Positions 33,480 to 40,931 of a stretch of DNA of 64,000 nucleotides are shown here, in pieces. The position numbers and the translations under genes are program-made. The notes beneath the pieces were generated by a model. The model saw only the letters and a list, made by a program, of their open reading frames with translations. It had not been told where the DNA came from and did not search any database. How positions within the stretch are numbered: the first letter of the stretch is position 1; the number at the start of each line of letters is the position of its first letter. Origin of the DNA: Nitrospirota bacterium (GTDB lineage Bacteria; Nitrospirota; Thermodesulfovibrionia; UBA6902); contig JACRLN010000012.1 of assembly GCA_016215115.1 (NCBI GenBank), positions 62,001 through 126,000 on the forward strand. The letters run 5' to 3'.

Positions 33480-33519
33480 TGCGGAATAGTGTTTGTTAAT
33501 AAACTCTGTTTGTCTGTCG

Positions 33520-33643
33520 TTGACCCGAAAATACCTTTAATGTCATACTCGCGAAAGCGGGTATCCAGAGTCTTTTTTACAAGGAACTGGATTCCGGCTT
33601 AAGGACTGCCGGAATGACAACTTTAAAAGCATTTTCGGGTCAA
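33520..33643. repeat. CATTCCCGC-type element copy 5 with 13-bp outer arms
   Basis: The core (33541-33619) ends in TGTCAT and its complement and shares TCCAGAGTCTTTT, GGAACTGGATTCCGGC and CTGCCGGAATGACA with the murC-murB copy. Outside it, TTGACCCGAAAAT (from 33520) pairs perfectly with ATTTTCGGGTCAA (to 33643). Confidence 0.88.
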
Positions 33644-33656
33644 TGATGAATTGCTC

Positions 33657-35255
33657 TTACTTTAATTTCGAAGCTTCCCTCTCCAATATCCACTCAACTG
33701 CACCTGCTAAATCTTTTGCAACAAAAGATGCGCAGGTATTTTCTGGAGAGGGGGGTGATGATATTAAAACTCCTGTAGCGCCGGTTTTCCGGGCCAGTTG
33801 GACGTCTAATTCCTTATCGCCGATTACATAGGAAGCTTTTAAATTTATTCTGTGCCTGAGTCTTGCCAGTAGCGGCATCACCGGTTCAGGTTTTCTGCAA
33901 GAGCAACGTTCATCAGGATGATGCGGGCAATAGTAAAAATCATCTATTCCAAATTCTTCCTGCAGATAAGTATTTAATTCAATGACAAAATGTTCATTAA
34001 TAATCCCTCTTGCAACTCCGGATTGATTTGTGATGCCGATGAGTTTAAATCCGGCATTCTTTAATTTTCGCAGGTTTTCTTTTGCATTCGGGAAAATAAC
34101 CAGGTTATCAAAGCTGTTAAGATAATGTTTATCTTCTATTATTGTTCCATCCCTGTCAAGAAAGACCGCTTTTTCCTTGGGAAGAACTTCTTTTAATGCT
34201 GCAAACACATTATCAGCGGTAATCTCTGTCATGCATTTAAGATGTCCTTCAGGGCATTTTCTTTTCATGCATGGCGAACAGGGAAGATTTTTTGTGATGA
34301 TATTATGGCCCTCTCCGAAAGGTCCGGTAGATGCTTTGTTAGTTGAACCGAATATTGCAACGACCGGCACAAAAAGGGCGGAAGCCATGTGCATCGGCCC
34401 TGAATCATTGGTGATGAACGCATCGCATTCAGCAATAAGCGCTGCAAGTTCTCGGAGGTTGGTTTTGCCGGCCATGTTGAGAATATGAGTTTTGAGTTTT
34501 TGGGGTAGGGGCGATTCACGAATCGCCCTCTGTGTTTTGACCAATCCAACAATTTCATCCGCAATCTCATTCTCTGATTTGCTTCCGAATATTATGACCC
34601 TCCCATTCATTTCATTAATTATTCTGAATATTAATTCAGCAAATCTTTCAGGCATCCATCTTTTTGCAGAACCATATGTTGCCCCGGGGTTGATGCCTAT
34701 AGTAGGGGCGTATTGCAATACGCCCTTACGGGGTAGGGGCGATTCATGAATCGCCCCTACGGTATTCCTCGCCCACATCCTTTCTTCATCTGTGAGATAA
34801 ATGCAGGGCTGTGCTTCTTTTGTCTCAATGCCTATTGACTTGAGGAGATTCAGATAATAATAAACCTGGTGTTGTGATAGAATATCTTTTGTTACATGTA
34901 TTGACTTTGTTAAAAGAAATCCACGTCCGTCCCTGCTGTACCCGATTCTTTCAGGAATATCAGCAAGCCATGCAAGTAATGCAGCATCAAAGGCATTCTG
35001 AAGAAGTATTGCAATATCAAATCGTTGCCGGCGCAATTTATTTGCAAGCCTGAATTTCCCTTTTATACCCCTAAAACTCTCATCATAGAGAATAATTTCA
35101 TTGATGTCAGGATTCTCTTTAAAGAGTTCAGCAACCCATGGTTTTACAAGCAGGCTTATATGCGCATCAGGATAGGCCCGGCGTATGGCTCTGACAGATG
35201 GAGTTGTAATAACAGCATCGCCGATCCAGTTTACCCCGCGGATTAGGATTTTCAT
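33657..35255 (-). CDS. waaF: Heptosyltransferase II fused to heptose-bisphosphate phosphatase
   Basis: A 532-residue fusion. Residues 1-345 are a GT9 heptosyltransferase (LIRGVNWIGDAVITTPSVRA at the start, TNDSGPMHMASAL and GSTNKASTGPFG in the donor-binding half) that adds heptose to the LPS inner core. From about 352 (AVFLDRDGTIIEDKHYL) it is a GmhB HAD phosphatase with ITNQSGVARG, the zinc loop CPHHPDERCSCRKPEP and GDKELDVQLA; it makes the heptose-1-phosphate precursor. Two stretches between these motifs are repeat-coded: VGAIHESPLPRKGVLQYAPT (about 166-185) and RAIRESPLPQKLK (about 244-256). The fusion joins two steps of one pathway. Confidence 0.93.
   Translation of the reverse strand: MKILIRGVNWIGDAVITTPSVRAIRRAYPDAHISLLVKPWVAELFKENPDINEIILYDESFRGIKGKFRLANKLRRQRFDIAILLQNAFDAALLAWLADIPERIGYSRDGRGFLLTKSIHVTKDILSQHQVYYYLNLLKSIGIETKEAQPCIYLTDEERMWARNTVGAIHESPLPRKGVLQYAPTIGINPGATYGSAKRWMPERFAELIFRIINEMNGRVIIFGSKSENEIADEIVGLVKTQRAIRESPLPQKLKTHILNMAGKTNLRELAALIAECDAFITNDSGPMHMASALFVPVVAIFGSTNKASTGPFGEGHNIITKNLPCSPCMKRKCPEGHLKCMTEITADNVFAALKEVLPKEKAVFLDRDGTIIEDKHYLNSFDNLVIFPNAKENLRKLKNAGFKLIGITNQSGVARGIINEHFVIELNTYLQEEFGIDDFYYCPHHPDERCSCRKPEPVMPLLARLRHRINLKASYVIGDKELDVQLARKTGATGVLISSPPSPENTCASFVAKDLAGAVEWILEREASKLK
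34505..34530. repeat. Palindrome inside waaF-gmhB, copy 1
   Basis: GTAGGGGCGATTCACGAATC then GCCCTC, a slightly decayed copy of the 28-bp palindrome, read on the minus strand as RAIRESPLP. TTTTGAG units lie just beside it (34486-34500). Confidence 0.85.
34702..34760. repeat. Two adjacent 28-bp palindromes inside waaF-gmhB
   Basis: The first (34702-34729) has the core TATTGCAATA, the second (34733-34760) the core ATTCATGAAT; both have the GTAGGGGCG arm, and the cores differ but each is self-complementary. They are translated together as VGAIHESPLPRKGVLQYAPT. Confidence 0.95.
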
Positions 35256-35280
35256 GAGGGGATTCTTGCAGAATTTATTG

Positions 35281-37701
35281 TTAATCTTTTTTATTATTCC
35301 CTTCCCTGGACTCCGGCCCCTTCTCGGCTTTCAGAGCCTCGGAGAATTCCTTTAGTTTTTTCGCAACCATGAAGTTGAAGGACCCTTCAGGATAAGTCCC
35401 GTCAGGCTGTATTTCTCCGGGAGGCATTCCTGTCAGAATCTCTATGCCGTCTTCGACATTGTCTATGCAATAGATGTTAAATTTACCGTTCAGCACAGCA
35501 TCAATCACTTCTTTCTTTAACATCAGGTTCATTAAGTTCCGCTTCGGAATAATAACGCCGTGTTCTCCACTGAGAGCATTAAGTTTGCAAACTTCAAAAA
35601 ATCCCTCTATTTTTTCATTGACTCCTCCGATGGGCTGAACTTGTCCATGCTGGTTCATTGAGCCTGTTATTGCATAACATTGTTTTAAAGGCACACCGGA
35701 TATGCTGCTTAGAAGTGCGTAAACCTCTGCGCATGTGGCGCTGTCTCCTTCAATCCCGCCATAAAGTTGTTCAAATGTCAATGAGGCTGTGAGGCTGAGA
35801 GACTGTTTTATAGCATATTTCCCTCCAAGATAAGCTGTTAGTATCAATATTGCCTTCTCGTGTATCTTCCCGCTCATCTTGGTTTCTCTTTCAATATTTA
35901 TAATCCCCGCTCTTCCGGCATAACTTTTAGCGGTAATTCTTGAAGGCATGCCAAAACTGTAATCCCCGAGATCCAGCACAGAGAGACCATTGATTTGTCC
36001 TATTACAGCTCCTTCTGTGTCAATAAGTATGGTTCCCTCTTGAGTTGCTTCCAGAATTTTTTGTTCCACCTTGTTGGAACGATATATCTTCTCTTCCAGA
36101 GCCTTTTCAATATCCTGCGAAGTTACAACGCTGTTTTTATTGTATCTGGCCCAGTAATCGGACTCTCTTAATATATCCGCTATTTCACTGAATTTTGCTG
36201 AGAGTTTTTGCTGATGCTCGGCAAGCCTTGAGCCGTATTCGACAACCTTTGCAATTGCATTATTATCAAAAGGCATGAGACCTCTTTCATCGCATTTTGT
36301 CTTCACAAAACTGGCATACCTGAGCATGTTCTCTGTGTTTCTGTCCATACGGTTTTCATAGTCAGCCTTGACTTTGAACAATTCCCTGTATTCCTCATCA
36401 AGATTGTAGAGAAGATAATAAAGACGGGGGTTCCCGATCAATACGACTTTTACGTTAAAAGGGATTGCCTCAGGTTTCAGGCTAATTGTGGAAATTAAAC
36501 GGTACTGTTCCCAAACGTCTTCTATTTTTATTACTTTCTCCTTGATCGTTCTTTTGAGAGAGTCGTAGGAGAAAATATTCTTTAGAAGTTCGAGTGCATC
36601 GACAACCAGATAACCGCCGTTTGCCATCTGCAGTGAACCGGCTTTTATCATGGTGAAATCAGTGATTGCAATCCCGTACTGAACCTTGTGTTCAACCCGT
36701 CCGAAGAGATTGTAATAGGTCGGATTGCTTTCTATGACAACAGGCACGCCCTTAAGCTCACTGTTATTTACAAGGACATTTACGCTATATCTTATAAATG
36801 AAGGTTCTGTTTTCGAAAGTCTCATGAATGGAAGGGACGGCACCTGTTCTTCCTGCGGCTTGAAATCATCAAGATGCTCGAGAATGTCCTCTTTTACTTC
36901 TTCAAGATAATTCAGGATATTGGTATTATCTTTGTATTTGTTTTTTAGTTCATCAATCCTGTGCCCGACAGAGGAAAGCGTGGCCTGGCGCTCAAGCTGT
37001 GTCATCATGTCCTTAATCTTCTTTTCTTCTTCTCTAACTATCCTTATTACATCGTCAAGTTTGTCCTGCAGTTCTTTTCCTATGGTTTCTATTTTCTTCT
37101 TTACTTTCGGCTCCAGGGCTTCGTATTCTTCCTCACTTAAAGTCTCGCCTGTTGTTTTCACCGGAAGCAGGACGAGCCCGCTGACGGTTTTTCGCAGCGT
37201 AAAATCTTTTTCTTTTGCTTCTTCCTCAAGGTCTGTAAAATATTTCTTCTGTTTTTGCTGGAAATCCTCGAGTATTTTAGAACGCTGTTTTTCATATTCC
37301 TTTGATTCAAATATCTTTGGTATTTCCTGCCGCAGAGCGGTAACGAGTTCAACCATATCTTTTTGAAAGGCAAGGCCTGTCCCGGGAGGGAGGCTGAGGG
37401 CGCGGGGTACATCCGGGTTTTTGAAGTTATAAACGTAACACCAGTCGTTTGGTACGGGTTCGTTTTTTGCTTTCTCTTCCAGAATTGTTTTGATTGTGGT
37501 CATCTTGCCGGTACCGCTTTCCCCGAGAATATATATATTAAACCCGTGGCTGTCGATACCGAGGCCGAACTTCAGGGCGCTGAGCGCCCTTTTCTGACCG
37601 ATGGTTTCCTTTAAGGAAGAAATCTCATCTGTTGTTTTAAATGGCAATTCAGAAAGTTCACAGCATTTATAGAGTTCTTCTTTTGCGACTTTTCTCAGCA
37701 T
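35281..37701 (-). CDS. Lon-like ATP-dependent protease (AAA_32/LonB-like)
   Basis: An 806-residue protease with a Walker A GESGTGKMTT (60-69) in the N-terminal half, a long coiled-coil insert rich in Glu/Lys (about 110-260), and AAA features such as MANGGYLVVDALELL and VVLIGNPRLYYLL. The C-terminal Lon domain has catalytic Ser about residue 653 in EGDSATCAEVYALLSSIS and Lys about 696 in GGVNEKIEGFFEVC. There is no Lon N-terminal substrate domain, so it belongs to the LonB/AAA_32 group of housekeeping proteases with unknown substrates. No membrane helix is seen. Confidence 0.93.
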   Translation of the reverse strand: MLRKVAKEELYKCCELSELPFKTTDEISSLKETIGQKRALSALKFGLGIDSHGFNIYILGESGTGKMTTIKTILEEKAKNEPVPNDWCYVYNFKNPDVPRALSLPPGTGLAFQKDMVELVTALRQEIPKIFESKEYEKQRSKILEDFQQKQKKYFTDLEEEAKEKDFTLRKTVSGLVLLPVKTTGETLSEEEYEALEPKVKKKIETIGKELQDKLDDVIRIVREEEKKIKDMMTQLERQATLSSVGHRIDELKNKYKDNTNILNYLEEVKEDILEHLDDFKPQEEQVPSLPFMRLSKTEPSFIRYSVNVLVNNSELKGVPVVIESNPTYYNLFGRVEHKVQYGIAITDFTMIKAGSLQMANGGYLVVDALELLKNIFSYDSLKRTIKEKVIKIEDVWEQYRLISTISLKPEAIPFNVKVVLIGNPRLYYLLYNLDEEYRELFKVKADYENRMDRNTENMLRYASFVKTKCDERGLMPFDNNAIAKVVEYGSRLAEHQQKLSAKFSEIADILRESDYWARYNKNSVVTSQDIEKALEEKIYRSNKVEQKILEATQEGTILIDTEGAVIGQINGLSVLDLGDYSFGMPSRITAKSYAGRAGIINIERETKMSGKIHEKAILILTAYLGGKYAIKQSLSLTASLTFEQLYGGIEGDSATCAEVYALLSSISGVPLKQCYAITGSMNQHGQVQPIGGVNEKIEGFFEVCKLNALSGEHGVIIPKRNLMNLMLKKEVIDAVLNGKFNIYCIDNVEDGIEILTGMPPGEIQPDGTYPEGSFNFMVAKKLKEFSEALKAEKGPESREGNNKKD

Positions 37702-37735
37702 ACGTTAGCCTCCCTTATCAATTACATTAGAGGCT

Positions 37736-37893
37736 CTTGCAAAAGTCTTTATTCGTCATTCCCGAGGTCTTTATCGGGAATCCAGTATTCTTTAAAACCA
37801 AAGACCCCCGATTAAGACCTTCGAGGGCAGGCTTCTGGATACCCGCCTTCGCGGGTATGACGGCAAAAGCAATTTCCTCGATACTTTTGCAAG
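37736..37893. mobile_element. 158-bp MITE-like element containing CATTCCCGC repeats (copy 6)
   Basis: Ends are the 11-bp inverted repeat CTTGCAAAAGT/ACTTTTGCAAG, flanked on both sides by AGGCT, which looks like a 5-bp target duplication. The inside has GTCATTCCCGAGGTC and two further TCCAG/CTGGAT hairpins ending GCGGGTATGACG. There is no coding capacity. This makes it the copy with the best mobile-element signature. Confidence 0.75.
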
Positions 37894-37916
37894 AGGCTCA
37901 TTAATTATTATGTAAT

Positions 37917-38038
37917 ACAGGATACAAGATACAGGATGCAGGATGCAAGATTCAAGGGGGGCTTGTCATTGTTATTTTCCCGCGTGACTGGAGAATCCAG
38001 AAAGAAGAAACTGGATTCCCACTTTCGTGGGAATGACA
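37917..38038. repeat. GGATACA tandem repeats and CATTCCCGC-type element copy 7
   Basis: Five 7-nt units (GGATACA, AGATACA, GGATGCA, GGATGCA, AGATTCA) at 37921-37955 are followed by an element from TGTCATTG (37964) to GGGAATGACA (38038). With the preceding MITE these fill the gap between the Lon-like gene and xerD. Confidence 0.8.
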
Positions 38039-38058
38039 TAGAGCGGGTCTAAAGTAAC

Positions 38059-38934
38059 TTATCCCCTGGGATGGTATTCTTTGTGGATCTTTTTCAATCG
38101 TTCCGGTGTAACTTTCGTATATATCTGTGTTGTTGATATATCAGTATGTCCGAGCATTTTTTGAAGGGCCCGCAAATCTGCACCGCCGTCCAGTAAGTGG
38201 CTGGCAAAACAATGCCTCAGGGTATGAGGAGAGATCTTGATCGATAATTCTTTCGAATATATTTTGATTAACTGCCACAATCTTTGTCTTGTCATCGGTT
38301 TTCCGCCTTTTCTGAGAAACAGATAGTGACTTGTTTTTTTATTCAGAAGCACGGGTCTTAATTCTTCAATATATCTTTTTAGCGTCTTTAAAGCGGTTTC
38401 GTTTACCGGTATGACTCTTTCCTTTGATCCCTTCCCCTGAATGGTAATGAATCCTGCCTCGAAGTTTATATCGCCGACTTTCATATTTACCACTTCACTG
38501 GCCCTCAAACCGGATGAATAAATAATCTCGAGTAGCGCCTGGTCCCTGAGTGAGAGCTTTTCCCCATGAGGTTTTTTCAGCAGGGAGGAGACATCTGCAA
38601 TGCCGAGTATTTTCGGAACCCGTTTCCATCCTTTCGGGGTAGTGAGGTTTTCAACGGGATCTTCCTTAATGATCCCTTCCATGAGCATGAATTTGCATAG
38701 CCCGCGCAAGGCAGCGATATTCCTTGCCAGGGTAGCAGATTGATTACCGGAATCGCGGAGATTGTTTATAAATGAAACGAGATCACTTCGTCTGAAATTC
38801 GTTATACTTTTTCCTGTTTCTTCGAGATAGGCATTAAATTTCCGGATATCTCTCTTGTAGGCTTCCAGAGTGTTTAATGAAAGACCTTTTTCAACTGTAA
38901 GATAGTAAAGAAATCTTTCTATCGGATCTATCAT
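38059..38934 (-). CDS. xerD: Tyrosine recombinase XerD-like
   Basis: A 291-residue tyrosine recombinase that resolves chromosome dimers at dif, normally with XerC and FtsK. The N-terminal SAM-like domain spans about 1-90. Catalytic residues are Arg144 (SSGLRASEVV), Lys168 (GKGSKER), His237 and Arg240 (HTLRHCFASHLL), His263 (LGHTDISTT) and nucleophile Tyr272 (IYTKV). Length and motif spacing are those of XerC/D; C versus D is chosen on overall look. No attachment site or integrase-linked island is next to it, which supports a housekeeping role. Confidence 0.92.
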   Translation of the reverse strand: MIDPIERFLYYLTVEKGLSLNTLEAYKRDIRKFNAYLEETGKSITNFRRSDLVSFINNLRDSGNQSATLARNIAALRGLCKFMLMEGIIKEDPVENLTTPKGWKRVPKILGIADVSSLLKKPHGEKLSLRDQALLEIIYSSGLRASEVVNMKVGDINFEAGFITIQGKGSKERVIPVNETALKTLKRYIEELRPVLLNKKTSHYLFLRKGGKPMTRQRLWQLIKIYSKELSIKISPHTLRHCFASHLLDGGADLRALQKMLGHTDISTTQIYTKVTPERLKKIHKEYHPRG

Positions 38935-39093
38935 TAATTAAGGATACAAGATGCATGAGGAAGGTGGCAAGTGGGATATAATCGTTGGATTTTTTTGAGC
39001 TTAATTTAATACCTGTCTGATAACCCTACGGATTATCCCTATAAATAGTATTCCAATTCAGAAATACCACAAAATATAGTAGCTATTTTTTTC

Positions 39094-39122
39094 TTGACAA
39101 GTATTTGTAACATCTCTATACT
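39094..39122 (+). promoter_or_regulatory. Sigma-70 promoter of the dcw cluster
   Basis: A consensus TTGACA (39094-39099) and TATACT (39117-39122) with 17 bases between. Transcription should start near 39129, about 30 bases before mraZ. This is the best promoter in the window and probably drives much of the cluster. Confidence 0.88.
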
Positions 39123-39130
39123 TATCATAT

Positions 39131-39155
39131 GTGGTAGAATGTGGAGGAGAGTGGA
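39131..39155 (+). promoter_or_regulatory. mraZ: MraZ operator: three GTGG boxes
   Basis: GTGGT, GTGGA and GTGGA start at 39131, 39141 and 39151, a strict 10-base period, right at the predicted transcription start. MraZ is known to bind repeated TGGG- or GTGG-type boxes with 10-base spacing upstream of its own gene, so this is very likely its self-repression site. Confidence 0.85.
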
Positions 39156-39160
39156 GTAAG

Positions 39161-39613
39161 ATGCCAGCATTTACAGGAAAATATTATTATACAGTTGACC
39201 CCAAGGGCAGGATAATTATTCCTTCTCCTTTGAGAAAAACTATTTTTGATCATTATAGCACAAAACTTTTTGTCACGAATGCACTTTTCGACCGCTGCCT
39301 CCATATTTATCCGCAGGAAGAATGGAGCAAGCTTGAAGAAAAGGTACGCTTGCTTCCGAAGATGGACAAAGACATCAAGCTTTTTAACAGACGGGTTATA
39401 GCTTCGGCTACCGAGTGTGAGATTGATAATCAGGGCAGGATTTTGATTCCTGCCGCGCTTAGAGAAGACGCCGGCATTAATGGAGATATCGTAATTGTTG
39501 GTCAGCTTGAAAAAGTAGAGTTGTGGAACAAGAAAGAATGGGATGCCGTTACAGACCTTTCTGCTGTGAACCAGGCGGCGGTGGAAGAAAAACTGGCAGG
39601 TTATGGACTTTAA
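39161..39613 (+). CDS. mraZ: Transcriptional regulator MraZ
   Basis: A 150-residue DNA-binding regulator made of two AbrB-like halves. The first is GKYYYTVDPKGRIIIPSPLR and the second TECEIDNQGRILIPAALRED, each with the DxxGRxxIP signature of MraZ. It forms rings that bind the repeated boxes in front of the dcw cluster and usually represses it. The start at 39161 is preferred over an in-frame ATG-like codon ten residues upstream, because the MPAFTGKY start fits the family and GGAG lies seven bases before it; the longer version would also run through the operator. Confidence 0.93.
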   Translation: MPAFTGKYYYTVDPKGRIIIPSPLRKTIFDHYSTKLFVTNALFDRCLHIYPQEEWSKLEEKVRLLPKMDKDIKLFNRRVIASATECEIDNQGRILIPAALREDAGINGDIVIVGQLEKVELWNKKEWDAVTDLSAVNQAAVEEKLAGYGL

Positions 39614-39615
39614 AA

Positions 39616-40491
39616 ATGAATGTACTGCATATACCTGTAATGTTGAAGGAGGTAACTGAAATGCTTCAGCCTCAACATGATGGAATATATATTGATGCAA
39701 CGGTGGGACTTGGAGGACATGCAGAGGAAATCCTTCAATACGCTCATGGATGTACATTGATTGGAATAGACAGAGACGAGAAGGCGATAGAACTAACAAG
39801 AGAACGGTTGAACAAATACGGCAATGTTCATCTTGTAAAGGACAATTTTTCAAACATGAAAACGGTAGTCAATAATCTTGGTTTTAACAAAGTGGACGGG
39901 ATAATTCTTGATGCCGGAGTTTCAACTCTGCATCTGAAATCAGAAGGCAGGGGATTCAGTTTTCTGAAGGATGAACCACTGGATATGAGGATGAATCAAA
40001 GCCAGAAGCTTACCGCTCAAGAGGTTGTGAATAAATATTCTGAGAAAGACCTCGCATCTATTATATGGAAATATGGCGAGGAGAGATTTAGCAGAAAGAT
40101 AGCCAGGGCCATTGTTTATGCCCGTAAAATAAAGCCGATAACTTCCTGCAAAGAACTTGCAGAGATTATAGAGAAATCTATAGGGAGAAAGGGCCGGATT
40201 CATCCCGCAACGAGGGCCTTTCAGGCTATAAGAATCGAGGTTAATAAAGAACTCGAGGAACTGTCAAAAGCGGTCGAATCTGGGGTGGAACTTCTTCATA
40301 CAGGGGGTAGATTCTGCGTGCTTTCTTATCATTCTCTTGAGGACAGGATTGTAAAGAATGCTTTTAAAAACTTGGCAAAGAATGGTTTGTTTAACATTAT
40401 AACCAAAAAACCTCTTGTCCCGGGCCGGGAGGAGCAGAAATTAAACCCTTCATCAAGAAGTGCAAAACTCAGGGTTGGGGAGAGAATATGA
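39616..40491 (+). CDS. rsmH: 16S rRNA (cytosine1402-N4)-methyltransferase
   Basis: A 291-residue SAM-dependent methyltransferase that modifies C1402 in the decoding centre, together with RsmI. Motifs: HIPVMLKEVTEML at the start, SAM loop DATVGLGGHAEEIL, GIDRDEKAIEL, ILDAGVSTLHLKSEGRGFSF (family normally LGVSS), and the C-terminal HPATRAFQAIRIEVNKEL, SYHSLEDRIVK and NPSSRSAKLRVGER. The start is two bases after the mraZ stop, which argues against the longer open frame that begins inside mraZ. It overlaps ftsL by four bases (ATGA). Confidence 0.95.
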   Translation: MNVLHIPVMLKEVTEMLQPQHDGIYIDATVGLGGHAEEILQYAHGCTLIGIDRDEKAIELTRERLNKYGNVHLVKDNFSNMKTVVNNLGFNKVDGIILDAGVSTLHLKSEGRGFSFLKDEPLDMRMNQSQKLTAQEVVNKYSEKDLASIIWKYGEERFSRKIARAIVYARKIKPITSCKELAEIIEKSIGRKGRIHPATRAFQAIRIEVNKELEELSKAVESGVELLHTGGRFCVLSYHSLEDRIVKNAFKNLAKNGLFNIITKKPLVPGREEQKLNPSSRSAKLRVGERI

Positions 40492-40817
40492 CTAAAAGAA
40501 GAACAAAAAACAACTACAAAAGAAGTTTTCTGAAACTCTGTTTTCCCCTATATTTTGTCTTTTGTCTATTTGCCATTATATGGCTCAGGGCTGCAGTTAT
40601 AAATATGGAATATGAGCTTGGAGAGCTTGATAAAATGAAGGCGGAACTTATACGCGAGAGAAAAATGGTGGTTGCGCAAAGAGCAAATTTTTACTCAACA
40701 GAGAAAATAGAAAAAGTTGCCATGAACCGGCTTGGCATGACTCTTCCCGTGAGGGATAATGTTTTTTATGTTAAAAGGACGCCTGCTGCCGGCCCTTACA
40801 AGGCAGCATTGAAATAA
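40488..40817 (+). CDS. ftsL: Cell division protein FtsL
   Basis: A 109-residue bitopic membrane protein: basic cytoplasmic tail (to about 16), one membrane helix (about 17-35, LCFPLYFVFCLFAIIWLRAAV), then a coiled coil (about 40-75) and the short end KVAMNRLGMTLPVRDNVFYVKR. This arrangement with ERIAMNRLGM-like motif is typical of FtsL, which forms a complex with FtsQ and FtsB and activates FtsW/FtsI in the periplasm. The identification rests on architecture and position between rsmH and ftsI. A 114-base gap without features follows. Confidence 0.85.
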   Translation: MTKRRTKNNYKRSFLKLCFPLYFVFCLFAIIWLRAAVINMEYELGELDKMKAELIRERKMVVAQRANFYSTEKIEKVAMNRLGMTLPVRDNVFYVKRTPAAGPYKAALK

Positions 40818-40931
40818 AGTCTGCCCTTATTGTTTGAGGATATTTTGAACATTGGAGAGAAAATTATAATTTTCTGGGATGAGCATGATTAAAAGATGAA
40901 GAATGAATTCAGGTAAATTGAGAGATATAGA

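Noticed and set aside
37736-37893. Insertion sequence
   Set aside because: It has terminal inverted repeats and a possible target duplication but no transposase frame, so it was called MITE-like only.
38059-38934. Integrase of a mobile element
   Set aside because: Length and motifs are those of XerC/D, and no attachment-site repeats or phage-type genes surround it.
39125-39853. A 242-residue minus-strand frame opposite mraZ and rsmH
   Set aside because: It is the antisense of two well-recognised genes, has no domain and no ribosome site.
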